Shown one piece after another: positions 45,391 to 57,090 of a stretch of 64,000 bases of DNA (position 1 is its first letter; every line of letters begins with the position of its first letter). The notes under the pieces are model-generated. The model had not been told where the DNA came from. It searched no databases and saw nothing but the letters and a program-made list of their open reading frames with translations. Both the position numbers and the translations under genes were made by a program. Origin of the DNA: Blastomyces gilchristii SLH14081 (Eukaryota > Ascomycota > Eurotiomycetes > Onygenales > Ajellomycetaceae). The stretch is taken from positions 2,241,830-2,305,829 of the forward strand of contig NW_003101677.1 in the NCBI RefSeq assembly GCF_000003855.2, read 5' to 3'.

Positions 45391-47160
45391 TAGTCTCAGT
45401 CTGAGCTTCTCTTAACTTCTATCAGTGTAGTTGATTGATCTGTCAGAATACTTAGAACAGAATCATTCTCATTAACAGAGTCTTCAGACTCTTCATTTAT
45501 AACAAGCTGTGTCTCATTATCTAGAAGATAGATTGAATTAATTACACTCTCTAAGTTCTCATTAACAATCATCTTTAAAACATCTGGCTTTTTCTTCACT
45601 AGGTGTCATAGTAAGCAGTGCTGTTATCTCTCTCTAGTATTCAAAATATTCAATTCATTAGACAATTTATTTAATTTTCTCACTGTATTTACAGATGTAT
45701 TTGCACTCATATTAAGAGCTTCATCAAATATGACATCTTATGCAATCTCAAGACAATGTACAACAGAATCTCACACATGATATTGATGTAATTCTTGATA
45801 TTCAATCAGCTATTATTTCTTGCTGTCAGTTCTATCTGTGAGCTTATTTAACACTTTTAAATTGTTCTTATAGACCTTGCATCCTCATCTCTGTATTCAA
45901 TGAACAGAAGATTGCATCTCAGTTCAAGCTTCAAAGAATGTAAATAATGTTTCTTTCTTACATTCAAATATCTTTATTAATGTTGAGAATGTGTTAATTA
46001 TTATAATCATGACTTATATTACTTCATCTCAAAGTTCTCTTTCTAATTCATTATTAAATAGTAGACTTTACATCTTTTCTGTAACTATTTAATTCATATG
46101 TTCTGCTGAGTCATTTGATTGTAATGTATCAGATATAGTCATTTCATACACTATTTCTTTGCTCTGACAGTAGATTTTAAGTTTTTGACTTTTGAACTCT
46201 TCTTCATCATTCTAGTGTAGGGTTTCAACTTGATGTTGTATAGTTATCTCAATACTCATGATGAAATTCATTAATCTTGCAGTAGATTCTCTCTTTTCTA
46301 TCATGAGAATTGCTTATCTATAACAGATTGCATTGTCTGTTATACTCAATCAGTAGCTTGCATTCTCTCTAGTAAGAGTGTCATTTCTGTTAAAAAGTGT
46401 TTTTTCACCCTCTGCCAGATCAATGAAGAATCTCATTATCAGCTTGACAGCTCATGTCATAGATGTAAAGATTGAATATGTCATTTTCACCTGAACACAG
46501 ACTTTACAGAATGATAAAGCTCATTGATCAATAATTCTCATCTCTAGATGTGAATCTACTGTCATTTTTACAATATTCACAGAATTTAAATGTTCTAGCT
46601 TTTAATATCATTGCATCATTGTAAGTTCTATAATATTTGTATCATTTCTGTCAGATAGTATTAATATTATGTCATCTTTCATCTGTAATATATTCACAGG
46701 TTTAAAATCATCATTGAGTATAGTAAACTGAATCAAGTCTCTGTATATAATCAGCCTTTTCATCTCATAGATATTATTCTCATTTAATCTTGCTGTAAAT
46801 GAGAATATGTGATTAGAAGATATAATCAACATAGTATGATTATTCTCATATATTAACTGCTTATAGATATAACTCTGATATACAAGCTTATTCATACTCA
46901 TGAGGTTCACTTCTAACTTCAGAATATAGCAGATATTATTTAACAGCATATTCATTTCTTTCACTGAAATCTTCATATCTTCTATAGCTGCAGCAGAGAT
47001 CACTGTTTCATCTGTCATTTTCAACATTACTTTCATCTTCTGAGATTTTGTCATAACAAGATCTCTGTGAGGTGTGACATGTGTACCTGATTCAGAGTCT
47101 AGAATTCAGGTATCTTTTTCTGTCTGATCACTTGCAGAGACCTTCTCTTTAATGCAAAAT
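45391..47160 (-). pseudogene. copia protease and integrase remnant
   Basis: At about 47050-47110 the minus strand reads WILDSESGTHVTPHRDL, the copia protease block normally WxLDSGASxHMT, here with DSE. A 148-codon open piece follows (46608-47054) with LNNICYILKLEVNLMSMNKL, matching the pre-integrase LxxVxYVPxLxxNLLSVxxL. Integrase and linker sequences down to 45391 are broken; an acidic piece (45396-45599) lies in the linker before the RT. Confidence 0.78.
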
Positions 47161-48620
47161 ACTTGCTTCATGATACTGTGAATAGAAGCAGTGCCTGTAT
47201 TCTTCACATTCTTGTCTTTATTCTTGTTTCTATTGATGTTGAAATTTGAATTCAAAGAATGTTTCTCAGAGTATTTCTTTCAATAGTCAGTCTGAATATG
47301 ACTAACTTTTTGACAATAATAGTATGTTCTTGCATTATTATCTCTATGTTCAGATTCGAATTCAGTGTTCTTATTCTTGTTATTATCTTTGTTCTTGTCT
47401 TTCTTATCCTTGTCTTGAGTGTTATTTACAGAGGTCTTTTCATCAGAGGTGAGAGATTCATCAGTAGCTGATAATTATAGAAGAATATCTTGACATAATT
47501 TCATGAAATCATCTTTAAGTGTTCTAGTGTTCTCATTCTTCTCTATTACATTTATTTAACTCTTTATAAAAGATAATTAATCTTTACTAATCCCTGTAAG
47601 AAGTCTGTTAAAAAACATGAAATCTTCAATATTATATTTCAATCAGATATAATCAGTTCTGATTATGATTAAATATTTAATAGATGTATAATCAGAACTC
47701 TTTGATTTTAATATTATCTCAATCACTTCTTAAAACAGATAAGTTCTGTGAATAGCAGGTCTCTTAGTAAAATTATTTTCTGTGATAGATCATAGAGAAT
47801 AAGCAGATAGTTGAGACTTCTTAAGTATAATAAAGTGAGATTTGATCTGCAGAGTGATTGCAGACTATATATAATTATATAGTCAGATATTCTATTCTGA
47901 TTAAAAATATTATATATTTATACTGACATCCTTATCAGAATTAATCTGCTTATTATTAAGAATATCATCTATTTCACATTATCTTACTGGCAGCAGACTC
48001 TCTTTCTTTTATATAGAGTAATTTATAGAGTCAGTGAGTATAACAGACTTCTTTATAGATCTTACTTAATCTATGAATTTATTAAGAATCTTTATTAATA
48101 CAGATATTCTACTCTTCTATTAAAGATAGTTTATTAAATCTATATTAAGCTCTTCATTCTTATCTCTGTCTGTCTTCATTTGCTCAACTTCATACTGAAG
48201 TCTTGTAATTTCTAGTCTTATATAAGTCTTCTCACTCACAGAGCTATTATTATTTCAGTTACTTAAATTCTCTGTATTATCTGATATCTCACTAATATCT
48301 TTAACTGAGTCTTTGTATTTATTGTTAAACTTATCAGACTGTTCTTTCATAATTGTGTTATTCAGCTTAAAAGTCTCTGATGCAGTCACTTTTCAGTTTG
48401 TTACAGATATTGATAAGTTAACACTCAATTCTTCTTATACTTCAAATATTTATGAATTTCTTCTTCTATACATTGACATGTAATTCTTTGTTAAGTCAGG
48501 CTTTTCACTCAATCTCAGGTTTATCATGAGTTCAATTAATCAATAAATCATCTAGGCACACTTGTAATGATATGTGAAGATGTCAATTTAGTACATTATT
48601 TTGCAGCTTTTCATTGCGCT
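47161..48620 (-). pseudogene. copia gag remnant
   Basis: Minus strand, Gag-like. At about 47270-47330 one frame has YYCQKVSHIQTDY followed by KKYSEKHSLNSN, a knuckle CX2CX4HX4C that has lost two cysteines by G-to-A change. Lysine/asparagine-rich sequence surrounds it. The most upstream part (48000-48620) corresponds to 58870-59363 on the plus strand. No continuous frame. Confidence 0.65.
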
Positions 48621-49199
48621 TCATAAATAGGTTGGGGTGGCACGTGACTAGCGTCGGTGTACCTTACCGGAAAAATGTAGGCTTATTATACAACCGGGTT
48701 ATGGTTGTTCCGCCGTGCCAGTCGCCGACACCGTCGCCGAACCGTAAAATATAATATAATGGTGGATTAGCTGTGGAATCACTGTAAACAAGTTATGAAC
48801 AGGAAAAAATCATCATCATATTAACAATGTCACTGATTCCTATCTCTCTAACTACTAACTTAAAAAAACATCTTCTTCACTGATATTGACAATCCCTAGT
48901 GATAACTCAATTCCTTGCAGATTTTCTGCATCATTTTCTGTTCTTTCTCATCATTCTCTGCCACCTGCATGTCCTTGTTCTTGTCAACATCAGTGAACTT
49001 GGGGATTCTGGTTGGAGTTTTCTTGAGAAGGGGAGCAGGGCCAATACAATGTTTAGGCTGGGGGATTTCTGAATATTCACAGGCAGTTCATTTATTCATC
49101 TATATCATCATTGTCAACTTCTGTATACATAAATGTGAGAAGCATTTCACTGATTCTAACTTACATTTTTTTCATCACAGAAAATGTCCAAACCAGGGC

Positions 49200-49342
49200 T
49201 GGTCATCAGAATCTCAGAGGGGAGGTAGGGAGAACTAGCAGGAGTGGCAGTGATAAGACGGGGTGGCAGGGGGGCGGGGGGGGCAGCATCAGCAGCAGGG
49301 GCGGCGACAAGACAGCAGCAGAGCCGTGCGGGAAGCAAGGGG
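49200..49342 (+). repeat. G-rich tract beside a gap
   Basis: The plus strand has several runs of three or more G (GGGGTGGCAGGGGGGCGGGG, then GCAGGGGCGG) within about 50 bases, capable of G-quadruplex formation. CAG/GCA triplets adjoin it. It encodes Ala/Pro-rich sequence on the minus strand. Such a tract could explain why the assembly breaks at 49343. Confidence 0.6.
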
Positions 49343-49442
49343 NNNNNNNNNNNNNNNNNNNNNNNNNNNNNNNNNNNNNNNNNNNNNNNNNNNNNNNNNN
49401 NNNNNNNNNNNNNNNNNNNNNNNNNNNNNNNNNNNNNNNNNN
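49343..49442. other. assembly gap (100 N)
   Basis: Exactly 100 N inside T2, next to the G-rich tract. Confidence 0.99.
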
Positions 49443-52139
49443 GAGAACATCCTCGCCTGATTCAAAATTTCACACATCTTTATACAATGTTGAAGACATT
49501 TTGATTCACCTGGCTCATTGTGTCTGTCAGGCATGCTATTGCCCGGTTCTGGTCTTTCATATGGTGATTGACTGCCACCAGGATTTCATGCTGAACTGTC
49601 AATTTGGATTTTTCAATCATCAATTTCTCCAGCTCAACTGCCAATTTGGACTTTTTGATTGCTATTTTCTCCTGCTCAACTGCCAATTTGATCTGTTCAA
49701 TATTCACTATAGCTTTTTACATCTTGATTCTAGCCTTTTCAGTGACACTGATGATTGTATTCAATGACTTGATTACAACAGTCACACTCTTCATTTTCTG
49801 ATGATGCATCCTAGCCTCCTTGATTTGTTTGGCCAGATTCTTCACTGTCTCTAACATTGATCTCTTGACTGATTCCTTGAAATCATCTGATGAAGTAACA
49901 TAAAAATTGTGGATTCAGATCAGCTTGTTAACATGCTCTTTTAATTCAGAGAGAAGGATTATGCATCTCTTTTTATCATGATTGCAGTTCTTGCATGACT
50001 TCAAGCTTCTCTTCACCTTGTTATAAGAGGCTTTGAGATGACAGAGGAAAATTCATCTGATACAGTGTTCACACATAGTCTTCTTATCTGACTGCTTTGT
50101 CAGAGTATTCTGCTGGCTTGTCTTCTTCTTCTGAGCTTTTATAACAGCTGCATGTGTATGCTTTAGTATTTCACTGATCATTTTTACTGCTGTTGTTATT
50201 GCTGTCATTGCTGTTATAAATCACTGATGTTTGTGATATTCTGCAAATAAGATATCTTGAAATCAGAACTTGTCTTGTTAAAGCTTTCTATTACAGCTGA
50301 CAGAATACTAATCTTGCTGAAGATGAAGATGAGCAGAATGAGCAGAGAATGATTTTCACAGTGTAATATTGTTGTATAAAGAAGAAAGAAAGAATGAAAG
50401 AAAAAGAAGATAACAAGTTATTCTCTTTACATGCATTGTTGATTTATCTTTGTATGTTACTATACAGTAGAGTGATTACTTTCATACTTCATCTCTGAGT
50501 GTAATTAGTGAATCTGACAGATTTCATCTATATCTTATTTTTGTAATAAATATCTTCTGTGCAGGCTATCACTGAATGAATTACAGCTATTTTGAATACA
50601 AAATCATTTTAATTAACTGAGAACAAGTGTTCAACACACTGTCAGAAATATATCTACAGAATTTCAGATGAATAAGAAGATTTTCTGATACAGTGAAATC
50701 AGTGATTCTGCTGCAGCTATAACTATAATCAAATGCAAGATAGATGATATGACAACTTTTATCAGTGAATATCAAGACAGGTGTATTCTAATGATATATG
50801 ATAAAGTATATATTAACTAATTTATATATAAAATGCATAGAAAACTAAATATATTGAAATAGAAATAGATTGTATCAGAAATCTCTACATCATCTATCTT
50901 TTGCTGAAAGTGTTCTCAAAAATTTGATCTTTTTTCATATCTTCTTCTATACATCTTTCACTGCATATCTCTTTTTAACTGTCAGGGTATTCTGAATCAC
51001 CTCTGCAAAGTCATCTCTGACAATTTTCTGATATTTGAGAACATTGCTCATCAGATTTCAAAATGTCAGAATATTTTGCCATTGCATCATGACTGCGATG
51101 GAATTTTTGTTCATGTCAGCATCATCAAACATTTTGACCTGAGTTGCCAGGTTGGCATATATCTCTGTTTTTGAAATCAGTTTCTAGTTTTCAGAATAAT
51201 TTGAATTATGCTAACTTACATTTTATATATCATTGTTCTCACTCAGAGAATTAATCAAAGTCAATAACTTTCTGCACTTAATAAAAAACCAGGAAGAACT
51301 TTTCAGCAGTGAACAACTCACAAAAGTAATCAAAGATAATTATTTCTTTATAACAATTATACAAGCTGATTATCTCTGAACTTGCCCTGCTCTTTGCCTT
51401 TTCCCATTGAATGTGATTCTATATTGAAATTAAGTTAGCTAACTTGACTACAAAAGTTTAGATTTCTCTAAGATTTCTCACTGAATTCTCATCAGAGATT
51501 TATGATCTCTTATCAAGAATTTGTTATATCTCACTAAAAAGTTGCTATTTTACTAAATCTAAATACTTGCCTTCATTTTCTTTAATGATCTTGATTTTCA
51601 GGTCTTAACTGTGTCCAGCATTGTTGTTCTGCTGGATGAGAATGTATATGATATTTTATCATTGATTTTGATTATTTTTATGACTGTCTGGTCAAGATTT
51701 TCCTTTGTGAAGAATAGAAAATACATTCATTTGATCTCTAGCTGCAGACATTGCTCTGTCGGGCAGATCTCCTTCTCATACATTTCAGTATTGAGGTGTC
51801 TAGTTCTCTGATGCCTTCTTGATAAATTGCTTGTCAGTGAGGAGTTTGAGTCCTTCTCACTGTTCTTCTCACCTGTTGAGCATTCTTCATTGATGTCATT
51901 GTGTGCCTGCTATGATTAAGAAATGTTAATATTGAATTTTCTTTGAAATCAGTGAATTGTCTTATTAAATCTACTAGATGAGAAAGTTCAGAAAGATCTA
52001 ACATATCAGAGTCAATAAGAGTATTCATTTTTGAAATTAGATTCAAATTCTAGTCAATGAATGATACTGATTTCAGAAGCTTGCAGAAATATAATCTTGA
52101 AATAAAGAAAACAGTTTGATTGTTAATATTAATTTGATG

Positions 52140-55100
52140 TAGATTGTCACTGATTGCAGCTCTTATTAATATACTTCTTTTCAGTAATTCAACCTCATCT
52201 CTTTATTTCATCAAGACTGCTCACTCACTTCAATCATATCTTTTCAACTATACAACTTGTTTCTATAAATCATATCAGAAAGCAAAATGTCATGTCTGTT
52301 TAATTGAAATTCAAAACACTATCTGCTATCTGTCTCTAGGCAAGAATCCGGGGATGATCAATTGAAATTCCAACCTCAGAGCCCTCTTTTCCCAGAAACT
52401 GCAAATGAGGATTTCACTAACAGTGATTCAGATAATGATGTTTCTGATGAAGAAGCATTGCTATTCTCAGTATGTTTATCACTTTTAATGTCTTATTATT
52501 ATAAAAACTAACATTGTCTAAAGGCAGAGTCATATAACAAGGATGCTGCTGATAATGTTGAGTATATAGAGTGGCTTTTGAAAGCAGGCGCTGAGGAGAA
52601 TATTCCAGAGAATATCCTGGAAAATATCTTAGAAAATGATGATCAAGAAGATTCTGACAAGCCAGTTGCTGAAGATATTGCTATGAAAGATACTGCTATT
52701 GAAGATATTACTACTGTCTCTCATTCTACTGATGAATTTGTTGATTCTGATCCAGCAATTGACATAGCTCACAAATGCAGTAACTTTGAAATGAATTCAT
52801 TTGTTTTGACAATGGGACTCTGGGCTGAAGAGTCGGGTATTTCCTGAAAAAACTACCAATCACTGCTGCAAATCCTGCATTTATTGAAGAATACATCACT
52901 GATAAGTCTGCTCTCTGAAGGCCTATCAACTCTGAAAAAGCAATGCAGAGCACAATTTCCGATTTTGCCAGTTAAGAAAATGTCAATTTCAATAGTGTCA
53001 TTAATGTAAATACTAACTCTGAGTTCTACTCAGAAAAATCTTGCTGTATTCTTTATAAGATCACTCTACTGATGAATTTATTGATTCTGATCCAGCAATT
53101 GACATAGCTCACAAATGCAGTAACTTTGAAATGAATTCATTTGTTTTGTCAACAATCTCACTGAGTTATGATAATCTCACAGTTGAAGAAGCTCTGTCAA
53201 ATATTGTTTCAGCAACTTTGTATAATATTCATCAACAAATAAACCTCTTTTTTCTTCTGATTTTATTCAGTATCAGTGTGGGAATCTTGAATGCTACTGC
53301 AAATTGAGGTTGAATAATATATCTCATATTGAGAGAGTGCATTTTGTCAGATGTGATTATTAACATTCAGACATGAGAATGAGACCTTATATAATAGTTC
53401 TGAAAGTTCAAGAAGTCATTCATCATACTTCTCAGATAGTACAAAGATTATCATTCTTGAATCTGCTATTTGTTTCATTTGAATTAATCACAATGAAAGA
53501 TGAGATGAAATATATCTCAATTACTCAGATTCTGAATTAACTTGATGTTCATATGAATACAATATTTGAATCAGATTTCAATCTATCAGCAGAATATAAG
53601 AGTAAAGATCAGTATTTTCTTCATCAGGTTATGAGAATCAAGACTGAAGCTGTTAAGATATAATCATATTGTAAATCTTCACTGATTCAGACTGAGTTGA
53701 AAATTGCTGCATATGAACAAGATATTTTGAAAAGCATATTTTACTCTGATATACAAGTTATTTCCCTATCATATCAATTGTTCATTGATGGATTTGGTTT
53801 ATATCAGAACATGTATCAAAGCTTGATAAGTTTTTATATAATTTCTGCACTGAGTGCTGTTAAGTGTTTAAAGTGCAACAATATTTTTATTCTAATCTTT
53901 GATTCTCATGATATTAATTTCTCTGACACTATCACTGCATTATTGCATGACTTATCTATATTGAATTATGAGAGAGTTATGATGAATATTAATAAAGAAA
54001 AGATGAGAGTAATTGCATCTTGCATAGCATTTCTTAAAGATATGTCACAGTAAAATAGTAATGCAGGGATCAAAGAATCAACTGTGAGAAGATCTTATTA
54101 AAACTGTTTTATTGATGACAAGAATTGACTGAATTTGAACTATGATTTATGTAATAATGGCTGATTTCATCATTATATACAGCATCTTCAGACTAAACTA
54201 GATGACCTGCTGAATCTCACACATAGAGATTAAATGTGTCAAGAGCAGAGTATGACAGCACAGACAGTATCTCTTTTTTAAATATGCTTAAGTTTGAATT
54301 TGATCTCATTTTTCCCTTCAGATTCATGTCATAGTGAGTTTGCTGAAATATCAGAGATTTCATACTTATAACTGATCTATTCTGTTCTGTCACTGTATAA
54401 TTAGCAAGAATACTTCTGAATATTACAGACATTTTTCTTTTCTCACAGTTGAAATTATTTACAGTTGTCAATCACTCATCTCAAGAAGTATCAGCTTCAA
54501 GAATATGCTTAAGCTTCAATCATTATATCTCTTGTCTTACAGTGTGAGCTCAGAGAGAGATGACTCAGTTCAGTGATTAAGCAGATTATTCCTGTAACAT
54601 TTTCAGCATAAAGTCAAAATCAATCATCTATTGATCTTATTATTCAGATATATGCAGTCATTGTAAGAAGTAATAGTCTATTGATGTCTCAATCTCTGAG
54701 AGAAAATAATTCTGAAGTAGTCTGTCAAATCATACTTACAGTCTGCTGACAGTTACAGTTTCTTATTAAAGCTGTGATGAGAGCAGCAGTAACATTTGAA
54801 TCATTCTGAGCTGATTCAGTTGTTAGTTATCAATCATTCTCTGCTTCAACTATGAGCACAGTTGCTATGTGTATCAGTGGTGACAATTATATCAAAAAAG
54901 CAAAGCTTATATGATATATGAAGAGTTGACTGAATATATATATTAACTTACACTACATTGAGCTGATTAAAGAATATACTGTATCTAACAATTGCAATGT
55001 TCTGATAGAAGAGAATAAGTATTGAGACTACAAGAATCTAGTACAGTGAATAAATTATTAAGATATGAAAAAGACACTGCTCTTACAGAAGAGTTTTCAG

Positions 55101-55400
55101 TGAATCTTATAACTAGTATTAAGAGATTTCTTTGACAGCTCTGATGTGTGTCTGATACAGAAGATTCCAGATTTGTATACATATTATTCAGCACTTTTCA
55201 ATAATTTGCTGAGAATGAATAAAGAAGCTGAAGATAAGAATAATAATTCACTGAACTACTCTGTTAAGTTAATGTTAATAAAAGATTATATTGCTCTGAA
55301 GACTTTTGATTATTTATTATTAAGCAAGATATCAGAGAAAGTTAATATATAATTTATAAATCTCTTCAAACTTGAATTGCTTCATTTATTTCTTAATAAT
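52140..55400 (+). pseudogene. T2 transposase-like gene, degenerate
   Basis: An intron at 52470-52523 (GTATGT ... CTAAC ... AAAG) joins EEALLFS to AESYNKDAADN in frame. After an acidic N-terminus come FVLTMGLWAEESGIS, then SLLQILHLL and GLSTLKKQCRAQFPILPVKK. A 118-codon open piece (53697-54053) has LSYQLFIDGFGLYQNMYQSL, then FDSHDINFSDTITALLHDL and FLKDMSQ, followed by NAGIKES. The DGFGLYxNxYxSLxxxY and N-AG(I/F)K blocks are familiar to me from fungal transposase-domain (Tnp2/CACTA-like) proteins; later LKKYQLQEYA also fits. Stops (mostly TGA) and an 88-base internal duplication make it non-functional. Confidence 0.6.
52721..52808 (+). repeat. 88-bp direct repeat, copy 1 (copy 2 at 53061-53148)
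   Basis: TCATTCTACTGATGAATTTG... to TTGTTTTG recurs 340 bases downstream with about two mismatches. Both lie in the transposase-like gene. Only copy 1 sits in the long frame; copy 2 follows a region with stops. Confidence 0.85.
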
Positions 55401-56230
55401 CTGTAAGAATTCTATAACACTGATTGAAATAAGTTCTCAGTTTTAAAACTAGATCACTGTCTGATTCTTTTCTATAATAAGTTAACATTCTCAGTTCAGT
55501 ATATCTCTTCAACTAATCAATCAATCAGTTATTGACTTATTAATATATAAATCAGAGAGTATATTCACTGAATCTCTCTCATAAAGAGAGATATTCTTCA
55601 ATATCAGAGAGCTGATATTGACTGAATTATAACTATCTTTATTCATGAAATGAGAGAGATTAAGTGAATTTTCTTTATACTTACTTCTCTATATTATGTC
55701 AGACAGAATTGTCTGCTGAATCTGCTGATTTTATAAGAGAATTCTGATAGTTATACTATTATCAGACTTTCAGCAGTTCAAAAGACAGTATTGCATGACA
55801 TTTCAATACTGAATACTGATAAAAATAATGATTATTTGATATATGAATCTCAGATAATAAGATATTTATATTGCACTTGAAATATCTCATTTCTTTAGAT
55901 AGTAATTTGATTTATATGAAGTAGTTAACTAGTCTAGCTGAATAGTATACAAGTATTGATTTTGCTGACAGAACAGTATATTGTGACTCACAGTATCTCA
56001 GTAGTATCTTGATAATGGCATCTGCTGATTACATGGTGACTGAGCTGTCCCCTGATGATGTCAAGAAGTCCTGTGCTGTTTCAATGCCATCTTGACATTT
56101 AATATTCAGTGATGTGTCACTGAATATAATGGTGGAACATGTGTTATGATCAGCGACACGTGACACGGGTGGAATGGTGGATCCACGGTGTAATCACCGT
56201 AAATTAACCCTACGTTCTTCCCGTATGGTA

Positions 56231-56243
56231 GTAATCACCAACA
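56231..56243 (-). repeat. remaining end of copia 5' LTR
   Basis: GTAATCACCAACA, the reverse complement of the LTR start TGTTGGTGATTAC (compare 58755-58767). It restores the LTR interrupted by T2. Confidence 0.75.
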
Positions 56244-56258
56244 CCTTATCTCAGCGGG

Positions 56259-56368
56259 CTCAGACCCTCTGGCTCGGTTTGAACAGGTTGCAGACTAATC
56301 CGGCATGACACTAACCTACTTTTGATACAAGTCATGTGCTCAGAGCAATCCTCGCCAGAGGGTCTGAG
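56259..56368. mobile_element. small inverted-repeat element (about 110 bp)
   Basis: A perfect 15-base inverted repeat, CTCAGACCCTCTGGC (56259-56273) and GCCAGAGGGTCTGAG (56354-56368), encloses 80 bases of non-coding DNA. It may be a tiny MITE or a structured remnant. No target duplication was identified. Confidence 0.55.
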
Positions 56369-57090
56369 AAGAAATGGTTTCATCTTCAATGGAGATTCCT
56401 GAGATTTACAAGGATTTTTCAGATTCTTCAACTTTGACTTTCTATTACTATATACTCACATATCTTTGAGATTTGAAAATCACCTTAGCTTATAGCTAAA
56501 GAGAAGAAGAATAGAAATATTTCTTTAATATTTCAAAAAAATCTATATTTAAGAGAGATGTATACTCTTGAAAATGATCATATTTTTTGATCTCAGAATT
56601 TCTAAGAGCTTTTTTTTGTATGAGAAATTGGATCAAAATTCCTGTGTTCAAAAACACACTGGTCAACTTTGAGATGATACTTCTATTCTAAGAACTTGAG
56701 ATATGAATATAAAAATCAGATACATTGTGAGAACATTGTTATTCTAAGGTTCTAAGGTGATACAGAAATGATGAATCTATGAAGTTGAGTTGGAATTCTC
56801 TTTCATACTCAGGGTACTGAGCAAATCATTCCCGTGTTGCTAACAACCAGGAACTGTTTCTTCTCAGACACTTTGCAAGATATTATCACTCACATGACCT
56901 GATTTTACTATTTGGGTTAGCTTATTGCTTATTTGAGGTTAGCTCATGACATAATCATCAATCCAGTGTTAAAACAGCAATGAATATCTGGAGAAGCGTC
57001 TGAGCTTGCTGAGATAAACCAACACCCCGGAGTACAACACACAATTCTACGATTAACAAAACAACGAACTCCGCAGCGTCTACTGAGGTC
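56369..57090. other. upstream region of the RidA gene, no gene seen
   Basis: Moderately AT-rich DNA without transposon motifs that I recognise. From about 56980 the GC content rises and CpG sites become common. It presumably contains the promoter; no clear TATA box or other site is asserted. Confidence 0.5.

Larger units (their letters stand above)
48900..52060 (-). pseudogene. T2 companion gene: cysteine-containing, coiled-coil protein (unknown)
   Basis: Function unknown. The minus strand from about 50200 to 49480 is nearly open. It has a basic N-terminal part, a cysteine cluster (MCEHCIR ... SCKNCNHDKKRC, about 50085-49965), then a long charged, repetitive coiled-coil-like region (VEQEKIAIKKSKLAVELEKL, about 49690-49600). 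Further pieces lie at 51000-52046. GTAAGTTAG motifs on the minus strand near 51230 and 49160 look like intron donors; the second pairs with TATACAG near 49117. An alanine/proline-rich piece flanks the gap. The Cys pattern recalls fungal Zn-cluster proteins but the spacing is not the standard one. Confidence 0.45.
48662..56228. mobile_element. DNA transposon T2 with TA duplication and two divergent genes
   Basis: The element starts CCTTACCGGAAAAATGTAGG and ends CCTACGTTCTTCCCGTATGG, whose reverse complement is CCATACGGGAAGAACGTAGG. These are 20-base inverted ends with a few mismatches. It sits in a copia LTR: the left flank ends GGTGTA and the right flank begins TAGTAATCACCAACA, so only TA is duplicated. 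Inside are a transposase-like gene on the plus strand and a companion gene on the minus strand, both with recognisable introns and some stops. A 100-N gap lies at 49343-49442. The superfamily is not certain (a Tnp2/CACTA-like transposase is my best guess). Confidence 0.7.
42159..56243 (-). mobile_element. Ty1/copia element on minus strand with nested LINE and DNA transposon
   Basis: Its 3' LTR is at 42159-42264 and its 5' LTR is at about 48620-48661 continued at 56231-56243, with T2 inserted between. Inside, on the minus strand from right to left, are a Gag zone, a protease, integrase, RT (broken by a LINE) and RNase H. The flanks CCTCATCT (42151-42158) and CCTTATCT (56244-56251) agree with one transition. 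Whether 5 or 8 bases were duplicated depends on the exact LTR end. Confidence 0.75.

Noticed and set aside
48600..48745. Long inverted repeats at 42052-42123 and 48662-48740 as the ends of one transposon covering the copia element
   Set aside because: Each is the terminus of a separate T copy with its own TA flank; T2's other end is at 56228, inside the restored copia LTR.
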